Source: Hydractinia symbiolongicarpus
Taxonomy: Eukaryota > Cnidaria > Hydrozoa > Anthoathecata > Hydractiniidae
Assembly: GCF_029227915.1 (NCBI RefSeq)
Contig: NC_079877.1
Coordinates: 124,001-188,000 of the forward strand
DNA: 64,000 bases
Reading direction: 5' to 3'
Shown here: piece after piece, positions 1 through 12,314 of the stretch
Layout: every line of letters begins with the position of its first letter
Numbering within the stretch: the first letter of the stretch is position 1
Made by a program: the position numbers and the translations under genes
The notes under the pieces: model-generated
Database searches by the model: none
The model's input: the letters and a program-made list of their open reading frames with translations, nothing else
Told to the model about the DNA's origin: nothing

Positions 1-3000
1 GTGAGTAAACTCATTTCCAGAACGACTTTTTAAATTATTTTTCACCACTAAAACGCATGAGACTTGTAGTTTTCAAAAATGTTTTCACTTTTGATGAGAC
101 GCTGAATAAAAGAAGTTTAATCGCCGGCAAACGAAAACCCGCGAATTCCCGTAAATCCCGGACTCGGCCCGTACAGTCAAAAGTATACAAAGAAAATACC
201 CAGGGAGTAAACTCATTTCCCGAACGATTTTTTAAATTATTTTTTCACCACTTAAACGTATAAGACTTGTAGTATTCTAAAATGTTTTCATTATTGATGA
301 GACGCTAAGTAAAAGAACTTTAGTCGCCGGCAAACGAAAACCCGCGAATTCCCGTAAATCCCGGACTCGGCCCGTATAGTGGAATGTATACAAAGAAAGT
401 ACCCTGTGAGTAGACACATTTCCCGAACGATTTTTTAAATTATTTTTTTACCACTAAAACGCATGAGACTTGTAGTTTTCAAAAATGTTTTCATTTTTGA
501 TGAAACGCTGAATGAAAGAAGTTTAATCGCCGGCAAACGAAAACCCGTGATTTCCCGTTAATCCCGTGCTTGGCCCGTATAGTCGAGTATATACAAAGAA
601 AGTACCCTGTGAGTAAACTCATTTCCAGAACGATTTTTTAAATTATCTTTTCACCACTAAAACGCATGAGACTTGTAGTTTTCAAAAATGTTTTCATTTT
701 TGATGAGACGCTGAATAAAAGAAATTTAATCGCCGGCAAACGAAAACCCGCGAATTCCCGTAAATCCCGGACTCGGCCCGTATAGTCAAAAGTATACAAA
801 GAAAGTACCCAGGGAGTAAATTCATTTCCCGAACGATTTTTTAAATTATTTTTTCACCACTAAAACGCATGAGACTTGTAGTTTTCAGGAATGCTTTCAT
901 TTTTGATGAGACGCTGAATAAAAGAAGTTTAATCGCCGGCAAACGAAAACCCGCGATTTCCCGTAAATCCCGTGCTTGGCTCGTATAGTCGAGTATATAC
1001 AAAGAAAGTACCCTGTGAGTAAACTCATTTCCAGAACGATATTTTAAATTATCTTTTCACCACTAAAACGCATGAGACTTGTAGTTTTCAAAAATGTTTT
1101 CATTTTTGATGAGACGCGGAATAAAAGAAGTTTAATCGCCGGAAAAACGAAAACCCGCGATTTCCCGTAAATCCCGTGCTTGGCTCGTATAGTCGAGTAT
1201 ATACAAATAAAGTACCCTGTGAAAAAAATCATTTCCAGAACGATTTTTTAAATTATTTTTTCACCACTAAAACGCATGAGACTTGCAGTTTTCAAAAATG
1301 TTTTCATTTTTAATGAGACGCTGAATAAAAGAAGTTTATTCGCCGGCAAACGAAAACCCGCGAATTCCCGTAAATCCCGCACACGGCCCGTACATTCAAA
1401 AGTATACAAAGAAAATACCCAGGGAGTAAACTCATTTCCCGAACGATATTTTAAATTATTTTTTCACCACTAAAACGTATGAGACTTGTAGTTTTCAAAA
1501 ATGTTTTCATTTTTGATGAGACGCTGAATAAAAAAAGTTTAATCGCCGGCAAACGAAAACCCGCGAATTCCCGTAAATCCCGGACTCAGCCCGTATAGTC
1601 AAAAGTATACAAAGGAAATACCCAGGGAGTAAACTCATTTCCCGAACGATTTTTTAACTTATTTTTTCACCACTAAAACGCATGAGACTTGTAGTTTTCA
1701 AAAATGTTTTCACTTTTGATGACACGCTTAATGAAAGAAGTTTAATCGCCGGCAAACGAAAACCCGCGATTTCCCGTAAATCCCGTGCTTGGCTCGTATA
1801 GTCGAGTATATACAAAGAAAGTACCCTGTGAGTAAACTCATTTCCAGAACGATTTCTTAAATTATTTTTTCACCACTAAAACGCATGAGACTTGTAGTTT
1901 TCAGGAATTTTTTTATTTTTGATGAGACGTTTAATGAAAGAAGTTTAATCGTCGGCAAACGAAAATCCGCGATTTCCCGTAAAGCCCGGGCTTGGCCCGT
2001 ATAGTCGAATGTATACAAAGAAAGTACCCTGTGAGTAAACTCATTTCATGAACGATATTTTAAATTATTTTTTCACCACTAAAACGTATGAGACTTGTAG
2101 TTTTCAAAAATGTTTTCATTTTTGATGAGACGCTGAATAAAAAAAGTTTAATCGCCGGCAAACGAAAACCTGCGAATTCCCGTAAATCCCGGACTCGGCC
2201 CGTATAGTCAAAAGTATACAAAGGAAATACCCAGGGAGTAAACTCATTTCCCGAACGATTTTTTAACTTATTTTTTCACCAATTAAACGTATAAGAACTT
2301 TAGTTTTCAAGAATGTTTTCATTTTTGATGAGACGCTGAATAAAAGAAGTTTAATCGCCGGCAAACGAAAACCCACGAATTCCCGTAAATCCCGGACTCG
2401 GCCCGTACATTCAAAAGTATACAAAGAAAATACCCAGGGATTAAACTCATTTCCCGAACGATTTTTTAAATTATTTTTTCAGCACTAATACGCGTGAGAC
2501 TTGTAGTTTTCAGGATAGTTTTCATTTTTGATGAGAAGCTGAATAAAAGAAGTTTAATCGCCGGCAAACGAAAACCCGCGATTTCCAGTAAATTCCGGGC
2601 TTAGCCCGTATAGTCGAATGTATACAAAGAAAGTACCCTGTGAGTAAACTCATTTCCCGAACGATTTTTTAAATTATTTTTTCACCACTAAAACGCATGA
2701 GACTTGTAGTTTTCAAAAATGTTTTCATTTTTGATGAGACGCTGAATAAAAGAAGTTTAATCGCCGGCAAACGAAAACCCGCGATTTCCCGTAAATCCCG
2801 TGCTTGGCTCGTATAGTCGAGTATATACAAAGAAAGTACCCTGTGAGTAAACTCATTTCCAGAAGGACTTTTTAAATTATTTTTCACCACTAAAACGCAT
2901 GAGACTTGTAGTTTTCAAAAATGTTTTCACTTTTGATGAGACGCTGAATAAAAGAAGTTTAATCGGCCCGTATAGTGTAATGTACACAAAGAAAGTAACC

Positions 3001-6000
3001 TGTGAGTAAACACATTTCCCGAACGATTTTTTAAATTACTTTTTTACCACTAAAACGCATGAGACTTGTAGTTTTCAAAAATGTTTTCATTTTTGATGAA
3101 ACGCTGAATAAAAGAAGTTTAATCGCCGGCAAACGAAAACCCGCGATATCCCGTAAATCCCGTGCTTGGCCCGTATAGTCGAGTATATACAAAGAAAGTA
3201 CCCTGTGAGTAAACTCATTTCCAGAACGATTTTTTAAATTATTTTTTCACCACTAAAACGCATGAGACTTGTAGTTTTCAAAAATGTTTTCATTTTTGAT
3301 GAGACGCTGAATAAAAGAAGTTTAATCGCCGGCAAACGAAAACCCGCGATTTCCCGTAAATCCCGTGCTTGGCTCGTATAGTCGAGTATATACAAAGAAA
3401 GTACCCTGTGAGTAAACTCATTTCCAGAAGGACTTTTTAAATTATTTTTCACCACTAAAACGCATGAGACTTGTAGTTTTCAAAAATGTTTTCACTTTTG
3501 ATGAGACGCTGAATAAAAGAAGTTTAATCGGCCCGTATAGTGGAATGTACACAAAGAAAGTAACCTGTGAGTAAACACATTTCCCGAACGATTTTTTAAA
3601 TTATTTTTTTACCACTAAAACGCATGAGACTTGTAGTTTTCAAAAATGTTTTCATTTTTGATGAAACGCTGAATAAAAGAAGTTTAATCGCCGGCAAACG
3701 AAAACCCGCGATATCCCGTAAATCCCGTGCTTGGCCCGTATAGTCGAGTATATACAAAGAAAGTACCCTGTGAGTAAACTCATTTCCAGAACGATTTTTT
3801 AAATTATCTTTTCACCACTAAAACGCATGAGACTTGTAGTTTTCAAAAATGTTTTCATTTTTGATGAGACGCGGAATAAAAGAAGTTTAATCGCCGGCAA
3901 ACGAAAACCTGCGATTTCCCGTAAATCCCGTGCTTGGCTCGTATAGTCGAGTATATACAAAGAAAGTACGCTGTGAGTAAACTCATTTCCAGAACGACTT
4001 TTTAAATTATTTTTCACCACTAAAACGCATGAGACTTGTAGTTTTCAAAAATGTTTTCACTTTTGATGAGACGCTGAATAAAAGAAGTTTAATCGCCGGC
4101 AAACGAAAACCCGCGAATTCCCGTAAATCCCGGACTCGGCCCGTACAGTCAAAAGTATACAAAGAAAATACCCAGGGAGTAAACTCATTTCCCGAACGAT
4201 TTTTTAAATTATTTTTTCACCACTTAAACGTATAAGACTTGTAGTATTCTAAAATGTTTTCATTATTGATGAGACGCTAAGTAAAAGAACTTTAGTCGCC
4301 GGCAAACGAAAACCCGCGAATTCCCGTAAATCCCGGACTCGGCCCGTATAGTGGAATGTATACAAAGAAAGTACCCTGTGAGTAGACACATTTCCCGAAC
4401 GATTTTTTAAATTATTTTTTTACCACTAAAACGCATGAGACTTGTAGTTTTCAAAAATGTTTTCATTTTTGATGAAACGCTGAATGAAAGAAGTTTAATC
4501 GCCGGCAAACGAAAACCCGTGATTTCCCGTTAATCCCGTGCTTGGCCCGTATAGTCGAGTATATACAAAGAAAGTACCCTGTGAGTAAACTCATTTCCAG
4601 AACGATTTTTTAAATTATCTTTTCACCACTAAAACGCATGAGACTTGTAGTTTTCAAAAATGTTTTCATTTTTGATGAGACGCTGAATAAAAGAAATTTA
4701 ATCGCCGGCAAACGAAAACCCGCGAATTCCCGTAAATCCCGGACTCGGCCCGTATAGTCAAAAGTATACAAAGAAAGTACCCAGGGAGTAAATTCATTTC
4801 CCGAACGATTTTTTAAATTATTTTTTCACCACTAAAACGCATGAGACTTGTAGTTTTCAGGAATGCTTTCATTTTTGATGAGACGCTGAATAAAAGAAGT
4901 TTAATCGCCGGCAAACGAAAACCCGCGATTTCCCGTAAATCCCGTGCTTGGCTCGTATAGTCGAGTATATACAAAGAAAGTACCCTGTGAGTAAACTCAT
5001 TTCCAGAACGATATTTTAAATTATCTTTTCACCACTAAAACGCATGAGACTTGTAGTTTTCAAAAATGTTTTCATTTTTGATGAGACGCGGAATAAAAGA
5101 AGTTTAATCGCCGGAAAAACGAAAACCCGCGATTTCCCGTAAATCCCGTGCTTGGCTCGTATAGTCGAGTATATACAAATAAAGTACCCTGTGAAAAAAA
5201 TCATTTCCAGAACGATTTTTTAAATTATTTTTTCACCACTAAAACGCATGAGACTTGCAGTTTTCAAAAATGTTTTCATTTTTAATGAGACGCTGAATAA
5301 AAGAAGTTTATTCGCCGGCAAACGAAAACCCGCGAATTCCCGTAAATCCCGCACACGGCCCGTACATTCAAAAGTATACAAAGAAAATACCCAGGGAGTA
5401 AACTCATTTCCCGAACGATATTTTAAATTATTTTTTCACCACTAAAACGTATGAGACTTGTAGTTTTCAAAAATGTTTTCATTTTTGATGAGACGCTGAA
5501 TAAAAAAAGTTTAATCGCCGGCAAACGAAAACCCGCGAATTCCCGTAAATCCCGGACTCAGCCCGTATAGTCAAAAGTATACAAAGGAAATACCCAGGGA
5601 GTAAACTCATTTCCCGAACGATTTTTTAACTTATTTTTTCACCACTAAAACGCATGAGACTTGTAGTTTTCAAAAATGTTTTCACTTTTGATGACACGCT
5701 TAATGAAAGAAGTTTAATCGCCGGCAAACGAAAACCCGCGATTTCCCGTAAATCCCGTGCTTGGCTCGTATAGTCGAGTATATACAAAGAAAGTACCCTG
5801 TGAGTAAACTCATTTCCAGAACGATTTTTTAAATTATTTTTTCACCACTAAAACGCATGAGACTTGTAGTTTTCAGGAATTTTTTTATTTTTGATGAGAC
5901 GTTTAATGAAAGAAGTTTAATCGTCGGCAAACGAAAATCCGCGATTTCCCGTAAAGCCCGGGCTTGGCCCGTATAGTCGAATGTATACAAAGAAAGTACC

Positions 6001-7214
6001 CTGTGAGTAAACTCATTTCATGAACGATATTTTAAATTATTTTTTCACCACTAAAACGTATGAGACTTGTAGTTTTCAAAAATGTTTTCATTTTTGATGA
6101 GACGCTGAATAAAAAAAGTTTAATCGCCGGCAAACGAAAACCCGCGAATTCCCGTAAATCCCGGACTCGGCCCGTATAGTCAAAAGTATACAAAGGAAAT
6201 ACCCAGGGAGTAAACTCATTTCCCGAACGATTTTTTAACTTATTTTTTCACCAATTAAACGTATAAGAACTTTAGTTTTCAAGAATGTTTTCATTTTTGA
6301 TGAGACGCTGAATAAAAGAAGTTTAATCGCCGGCAAACGAAAACCCACGAATTCCCGTAAATCCCGGACTCGGCCCGTACATTCAAAAGTATACAAAGAA
6401 AATACCCAGGGATTAAACTCATTTCCCGAACGATTTTTTAAATTATTTTTTCAGCACTAATACGCGTGAGACTTGTAGTTTTCAGGATAGTTTTCATTTT
6501 TGATGAGAAGCTGAATAAAAGAAGTTTAATCGCCGGCAAACGAAAACCCGCGATTTCCAGTAAATTCCGGGCTTAGCCCGTATAGTCGAATGTATACAAA
6601 GAAAGTACCCTGTGAGTAAACTCATTTCCCGAACGATTTTTTAAATTATTTTTTCACCACTAAAACGCATGAGACTTGTAGTTTTCAAAAATGTTTTCAT
6701 TTTTGATGAGACGCTGAATAAAAGAAGTTTAATCGCCGGCAAACGAAAACCCGCGATTTCCCGTAAATCCCGTGCTTGGCTCGTATAGTCGAGTATATAC
6801 AAAGAAAGTACCCTGTGAGTAAACTCATTTCCAGAAGGACTTTTTAAATTATTTTTCACCACTAAAACGCATGAGACTTGTAGTTTTCAAAAATGTTTTC
6901 ACTTTTGATGAGACGCTGAATAAAAGAAGTTTAATCGGCCCGTATAGTGTAATGTACACAAAGAAAGTAACCTGTGAGTAAACACATTTCCCGAACGATT
7001 TTTTAAATTACTTTTTTACCACTAAAACGCATGAGACTTGTAGTTTTCAAAAATGTTTTCATTTTTGATGAAACGCTGAATAAAAGAAGTTTAATCGCCG
7101 GCAAACGAAAACCCGCGATATCCCGTAAATCCCGTGCTTGGCCCGTATAGTCGAGTATATACAAAGAAAGTACCCTGTGAGTAAACTCATTTCCAGAACG
7201 ATTTTTTAAATTAT
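1..7214. repeat. 3,972-bp higher-order tandem duplication in satellite
   Basis: Position 1 onward reappears at 3973 onward with almost no differences, for example 57 with 4029, 1044 with 5016 and 2669 with 6641, all offset 3972. The copies stay aligned until about 3242/7214, where one carries a T run and the other a C. Beyond that, the material at about 3799-4235 matches about 8176-8612 at offset 4377, which is two monomers more. This is a recent multi-monomer duplication, probably by unequal exchange. Confidence 0.85.
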
Positions 7215-8169
7215 CTTTTCACCACTAAAACGCATGAGACTTGTAGTTTTCAAGAATGTTTTCATTTTTGATGAGACGCTGAATAAAAGAAGTTTAATCG
7301 CCGGCAAACGAAAACCCGCGAATTCCCGTAAATCCCGGACTCGGCCGTACATTCAAAAGTATACAAAGAAAATACCCAGGGATTAAACTCATTTCCCGAA
7401 CGATTTTTTAAATTATTTTTTCAGCACTAATACGCGTGAGACTTGTAGTTTTCAGGATAGTTTTCATTTTTGATGAGAAGCTGAATAAAAGAAGTTTAAT
7501 CGCCGGCAAACGAAAACCCGCGATTTCCAGTAAATTCCGGGCTTAGCCCGTATAGTCGAATGTATACAAAGAAAGTACCCTGTGAGTAAACTCATTTCCC
7601 GAACGATTTTTTAAATTATTTTTTCACCACTAAAACGCATGAGACTTGTAGTTTTCAAAAATGTTTTCATTTTTGATGAGACGCTGAATAAAAGAAGTTT
7701 AATCGCCGGCAAACGAAAACCCGCGATTTCCCGTAAATCCCGTGCTTGGCTCGTATAGTCGAGTATATACAAAGAAAGTACCCTGTGAGTAAACTCATTT
7801 CCAGAAGGACTTTTTAAATTATTTTTCACCACTAAAACGCATGAGACTTGTAGTTTTCAAAAATGTTTTCACCTTTGATGAGACGCTGAATAAAAGAAGT
7901 TTAATCGGCCCGTATAGTGTAATGTACACAAAGAAAGTAACCTGTGAGTAAACACATTTCCCGAACGATTTTTTAAATTACTTTTTTACCACTAAAACGC
8001 ATGAGACTTGTAGTTTTCAAAAATGTTTTCATTTTTGATGAAACGCTGAATAAAAGAAGTTTAATCGCCGGCAAACGAAAACCCGCGATATCCCGTAAAT
8101 CCCGTGCTTGGCCCGTATAGTCGAGTATATACAAAGAAAGTACCCTGTGAGTAAACTCATTTCCAGAAC

Positions 8170-10440
8170 GATTTTTTAAATTATCTTTTCACCACTAAAA
8201 CGCATGAGACTTGTAGTTTTCAAAAATGTTTTCATTTTTGATGAGACGCGGAATAAAAGAAGTTTAATCGCCGGCAAACGAAAACCTACGATTTCCCGTA
8301 AATCCCGTGCTTGGCTCGTATAGTCGAGTATATACAAAGAAAGTACGCTGTGAGTAAACTCATTTCCAGAACGACTTTTTAAATTATTTTTCACCACTAA
8401 AACGCATGAGACTTGTAGTTTTCAAAAATGTTTTCACTTTTGATGAGACGCTGAATAAAAGAAGTTTAATCGCCGGCAAACGAAAACCCGCGAATTCCCG
8501 TAAATCCCGGACTCGGCCCGTACAGTCAAAAGTATACAAAGAAAATACCCAGGGAGTAAACTCATTTCCCGAACGATTTTTTAAATTATTTTTTCACCAC
8601 TTAAACGTATGAGACTTGTAGTATTCTAAAATGTTTTCATTATTGATGAGACGCTAAGTAAAAGAACTTTAGTCGCCGGCAAACGAAAACCCGCGAATTC
8701 CTGTAAATCCCGGACTCGGCCCGTATAGTGGAATGTATACAAAGAAAGTACCCTGTGAGTAGACACATTTCCCGAACGATTTTTTAAATTATTTTTTTAC
8801 CACTAAAACGCATGAGACTTGTAGTTTTCAAAAATGTTTTCATTTTTGATGAAACGCTGAATAAAAGAAGTTTAATCGCCGGCAAACGAAAACCTACGAT
8901 TTCCCGTAAATCCCGTGCTTGGCTCGTATAGTCGAGTATATACAAAGAAAGTACGCTGTGAGTAAACTCATTTCCAGAACGACTTTTTAAATTATTTTTC
9001 ACCACTAAAACGCATGAGACTTGTAGTTTTCAAAAATGTTTTCACTTTTGATGAGACGCTGAATAAAAGAAGTTTAATCGCCGGCAAACGAAAACCCGCG
9101 AATTCCCGTAAATCCCGGACTCGGCCCGTACAGTCAAAAGTATACAAAGAAAATACCCAGGGAGTAAACTCATTTCCCGAACGATTTTTTAAATTATTTT
9201 TTCACCACTTAAACGTATGAGACTTGTAGTATTCTAAAATGTTTTCATTATTGATGAGACGCTAAGTAAAAGAACTTTAGTCGCCGGCAAACGAAAACCC
9301 GCGAATTCCTGTAAATCCCGGACTCGGCCCGTATAGTGGAATGTATACAAAGAAAGTACCCTGTGAGTAGACACATTTCCCGAACGATTTTTTAAATTAT
9401 TTTTTTACCACTAAAACGCATGAGACTTGTAGTTTTCAAAAATGTTTTCATTTTTGATGAAACGCTGAATAAAAGAAGTTTAATCGCCGGCAAACGAAAA
9501 CCCGTGATTTCCCGTTAATCCCGTGCTTGGCCCGTATAGTCGAGTATATACAAAGAAAGTACCCTGTGAGTAAACTCATTTCCAGAACGATTTTTTAAAT
9601 TATCTTTTCACCACTAAAACGCATGAGACTTGTAGTTTTCAAAAATGTTTTCATTTTTGATGAGACGCTGAATAAAAGAAATTTAATCGCCGGCAAACGA
9701 AAACCCGCGAATTCCCGTAAATCCCGGACTCGGCCCGTACAGTCAAAAGTATACAAAGAAAATACCCAGGGAGTAAACTCATTTCCCGAACGATTTTTTA
9801 AATTATTTTTTCACCACTTAAACGTATGAGACTTGTAGTATTCTAAAATGTTTTCATTATTGATGAGACGCTAAGTAAAAGAACTTTAGTCGCCGGCAAA
9901 CGAAAACCCGCGAATTCCTGTAAATCCCGGACTCGGCCCGTATAGTGGAATGTATACAAAGAAAGTACCCTGTGAGTAGACACATTTCCCGAACGATTTT
10001 TTAAATTATTTTTTTACCACTAAAACGCATGAGACTTGTAGTTTTCAAAAATGTTTTCATTTTTGATGAAACGCTGAATAAAAGAAGTTTAATCGCCGGC
10101 AAACGAAAACCCGTGATTTCCCGTTAATCCCGTGCTTGGCCCGTATAGTCGAGTATATACAAAGAAAGTACCCTGTGAGTAAACTCATTTCCAGAACGAT
10201 TTTTTAAATTATCTTTTCACCACTAAAACGCATGAGACTTGTAGTTTTCAAAAATGTTTTCATTTTTGATGAGACGCTGAATAAAAGAAATTTAATCGCC
10301 GGCAAACGAAAACCCGCGAATTCCCGTAAATCCCGGACTCGGCCCGTATAGTCAAAAGTATACAAAGAAAGTACCCAGGGAGTAAATTCATTTCCCGAAC
10401 GATTTTTTAAATTATTTTTTCACCACTAAAACGCATGAGA
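8170..10440. repeat. Three-monomer (~608-bp) higher-order units
   Basis: Landmarks recur at 8406, 9014 and 9623, spaced 608 and 609 bp, which is three monomers. Adjacent units share the same private variants, for example a TTAAACGTATGAGACTTG monomer followed by one with CTAAGTAAAAGAAC. This is a short local higher-order repeat inside the array. Confidence 0.8.
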
Positions 10441-11320
10441 CTTGTAGTTTTCAGGAATGCTTTCATTTTTGATGAGACGCTGAATAAAAGAAGTTTAATC
10501 GCCGGCAAACGAAAACCCGCGATTTCCCGTAAATCCCGTGCTTGGCTCGTATAGTCGAGTATATACAAAGAAAGTACCCTGTGAGTAAACTCATTTCCAG
10601 AACGATTTTTTAAATTATCTTTTCACCACTAAAACGCATGAGACTTGTAGTTTTCAAAAATGTTTTCATTTTTGATGAGACGCGGAATAAAAGAAGTTTA
10701 ATGGCCGGAAAAACGAAAACCCGCGATTTCCCGTAAATCCCGTGCTTGGCTCGTATAGTCGAGTATATACAAATAAAGTACCCTGTGAAAAAAATCATTT
10801 CCAGAACGATTTTTTAAATTATTTTTTCACCACTAAAACGCATGAGACTTGCAGTTTTCAAAAATGTTTTCATTTTTGATGAGACGCTGAATAAAAGAAG
10901 TTTATTCGCCGGCAAACGAAAACCCGCGATTTCCCGTAAATCCCGCACACGGCCCGTACATTCAAAAGTATACAAAGAAAATACCCAGGGAGTAAACTCA
11001 TTTCCCGAACGATTTTTTAAATTATTTTTTCACCACTAATACGCGTGAGACTTGTAGTTTTCAGGAATGTTTTTATTTTTGATGAGAAGCTGAATAAAAG
11101 AAGTTTAATCGCTGACAAACGAAAACCCGCGATTTCCAGTAAATTCCGGGCTTAGCCCGTATAGTCGAATGTATACAAAGAAAGTACCCTGTGAGTAAAC
11201 TCATTTCCCGAACGATTTTTTAAATTAATTTTTCACCACTAAAACGCATGAGACTTGTAGTTTTCAAAAATGTTTTCATTTTTGATGAGACGCTGAATAA
11301 AAGAAGTTTAATCGCCGGCA

Positions 11321-11326
11321 AACGAA
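11321..11326. repeat. Target-site duplication, left copy (AACGAA)
   Basis: AACGAA of the satellite monomer precedes the element and is repeated directly after its right end at 28593-28598. In an uninterrupted monomer the motif occurs once, in GGCAAACGAAAACCC. The last A is shared with the first base of the TIR if the element is taken to start with AG and end with CT; the unambiguous duplication is therefore 5 bp, or 6 bp if the A belongs to both. Six base pairs is the usual Polinton duplication length. Confidence 0.88.
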
Positions 11327-11668
11327 GAGATAGGAAAATGCCGATGTTAGGACAGACCCCGTTGGCACTTTACCACTCCACGTCAAATTATAGATCATCC
11401 CCGTCAAATCAACGATAGAAGAGTCCATAAAATCCATGTGCACTTTACCACTCCACGTCAAATTATAGATCATCCCCGTCAAATCAACGATAGAAGAGTC
11501 CATAAAATCCATGTGCACTTTACCACTCCACGTCAAATAAGCGGGCATGCTCTATAATATCTGTCCAAAACCCCCTCCCCGGCCGCGTCCCCCCGGGCCC
11601 CTCCCCTCCCTCCCCTCCCCATGGGTCCCTACCCACCCTCATCTGTCGTGCCTTATAATTTATAGTGT
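11326..11668. repeat. Left terminal inverted repeat
   Basis: The sequence inward from AGAGATAGG matches the reverse complement of the right end from 28592 inwards. Similarity continues through a C-rich tract (11562-11640) to TTATAATTTATAGTGT at 11668. This copy is longer than the right one because it contains a 75-bp tandem expansion. No gene lies within it. The C-rich tract means the opposite strand is G-rich and could form G-quadruplexes. Confidence 0.93.
11366..11538. repeat. 75-bp tandem repeat in left TIR (2.3 copies)
   Basis: Units begin CACTTTACCACTCC at 11366, 11441 and 11516, exactly 75 bp apart; the third breaks off after CGTCAAAT near 11538. The copies look identical. Each full unit holds two half-sites of the form CCACGTCAAAT / CCCCGTCAAAT, at 11378, 11399, 11453, 11474 and 11528. 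The right TIR has only one unit, with its two sites at 28509-28519 and 28530-28540 on the opposite strand. Confidence 0.95.
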
Positions 11669-11679
11669 TATGTGTGTCT

Positions 11680-11704
11680 ATCTTTACCAGAAACAAGTAA
11701 AGAT
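11680..11704. terminator. Hairpin, ATCTTTAC family, 3' of the 11724-12059 gene
   Basis: ATCTTTAC (11680-11687) and GTAAAGAT (11697-11704) form an 8-bp stem with a 9-nt loop. It lies 20 bp beyond the stop codon of the minus-strand gene starting at 12059. A near copy with the same AGAAACA loop core lies beyond the integrase 3' end at 21853-21877. A transcript 3'-end signal is my inference from placement. Confidence 0.6.
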
Positions 11705-11723
11705 GATTGCAACATTGCAAGGT

Positions 11724-12059
11724 TTAGCGCCACATAATGTCATAACTGAAGAATTGATTTTGATGATTATTTTGAGATTGTTTGAGACCATTTGATCTGA
11801 CAAAGGCATCAACCTTGAAACTATAATCCTTTAATTCATCACAAAGTCTTGCGGGCAACCATGTCTTATATTTATTTCCCATTCTATCTTGAACCTCCGC
11901 ATACATAGATTTTTCAGAAAGAGCACCAGGTCTTGATATATCCATCTCTTTCACATATTTAACAAGGTAAATATCGTTTTTAGGCAGCTCTCTCCACTTT
12001 ATGATCGGAGTAACTTGTTCTATGTTTTGTTCAAATTCTTCAACTGTTGGAAAAGCCAT
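11724..12059 (-). CDS. Small conserved Polinton-type protein, function unknown (111 aa)
   Basis: The ORF encodes 111 residues from an ATG at 12059; a further upstream extension would need a GTG and is not credible in a eukaryote. The protein is soluble-looking, with an N-terminal MAFPTVEEFEQ stretch, several conserved-looking aromatic and charged residues (IIKWRELP, WLPARLCDEL) and no membrane segment. It may be a small nucleic-acid-binding or beta-rich protein, but I see no diagnostic motif. It is the first gene inside the left TIR and reads towards that TIR. Upstream is ATATAAACACA directly before the ATG, resembling the TATATAAAC motif of other genes here. A hairpin follows the stop codon. 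Real-gene confidence is good; function is not assigned. Confidence 0.75.
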   Translation of the reverse strand: MAFPTVEEFEQNIEQVTPIIKWRELPKNDIYLVKYVKEMDISRPGALSEKSMYAEVQDRMGNKYKTWLPARLCDELKDYSFKVDAFVRSNGLKQSQNNHQNQFFSYDIMWR

Positions 12060-12138
12060 TGTGTTTATATTCACGATTACATCTCTTTATACCACTTTAT
12101 AAATAACAACACGCAAGCAGTTTTTGTTATCTACCATC

Positions 12139-12296
12139 TGTCAATCAAACGCTTATAACAATAGGATTTTACATATTTTACATACCAGAAAGTTGTTTAC
12201 ATAAGAAAAAAGTCAAAACGAAAGTAGCCGTTGCTAAGGATATTTGGTATGTAAGGAATGCATTGTTTCTCTATTGTTATTCTGGCTTGATTGACA
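12139..12296. repeat. 158-bp interrupted three-part inverted repeat
   Basis: Three arm pairs nest in order: TGTCAATCAA (12139-12148) with TTGATTGACA (12287-12296); ATAACAATAG (12155-12164) with CTATTGTTAT (12271-12280); TTACATACCA (12178-12187) with TGGTATGTAA (12245-12254). Spacers between arms are slightly unequal (5/6 and 13/16 bp). The rest of 12060-12314 is AT-rich without an ORF. It sits between two minus-strand genes, so it may serve as a 3' signal, a replication structure or a small inserted MITE; no flanking duplication is evident. Confidence 0.75.
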
Positions 12297-12314
12297 TTTA
12301 ATAGACGTCATTCT

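Larger units (their letters stand above)
1..11320. repeat. Satellite array, ~203-bp monomer (left flank)
   Basis: Head-to-tail repeats with a period of about 203 bp fill this stretch without a gene. Each monomer has recognisable blocks: a GTAAACTCATTTCC block, a T/A-rich ATTTTTTAAATTATTTTT block, AAACGCATGAGACTTGTAG, a TTTTCATTTTTGATGAGACG block, a CGCCGGCAAACGAAAACCCG block and a GC-rich CCCGTAAATCCCG block ending in a TATACAAAG motif. Monomers differ by scattered substitutions; some lack about 41 bp. Short ORFs on both strands recur at identical places in each monomer and have no independent support. The array is heterochromatin-like satellite DNA; whether it is centromeric cannot be told from sequence. 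Confidence 0.97.

Noticed and set aside
57-263. Recurring 65-73 residue ORFs on both strands throughout the satellite
   Set aside because: They recur at the same place in every similar monomer on both strands, open and close with monomer variants, and have no promoter, motif or codon signature. They are shadows of the repeat.
1-11320. CENP-B box in the satellite monomer
   Set aside because: CCCGTATAGTCGAA resembles the reverse complement of the CENP-B box, but the spacer is one base short in the monomers examined, so I do not claim it.
11276-11795. ORFs across the left TIR (proline-rich on plus, repeat-containing on minus)
   Set aside because: They run across the satellite/TIR border, the 75-bp tandem units or the C-rich tract; the composition explains them and the right TIR gives no matching frame.
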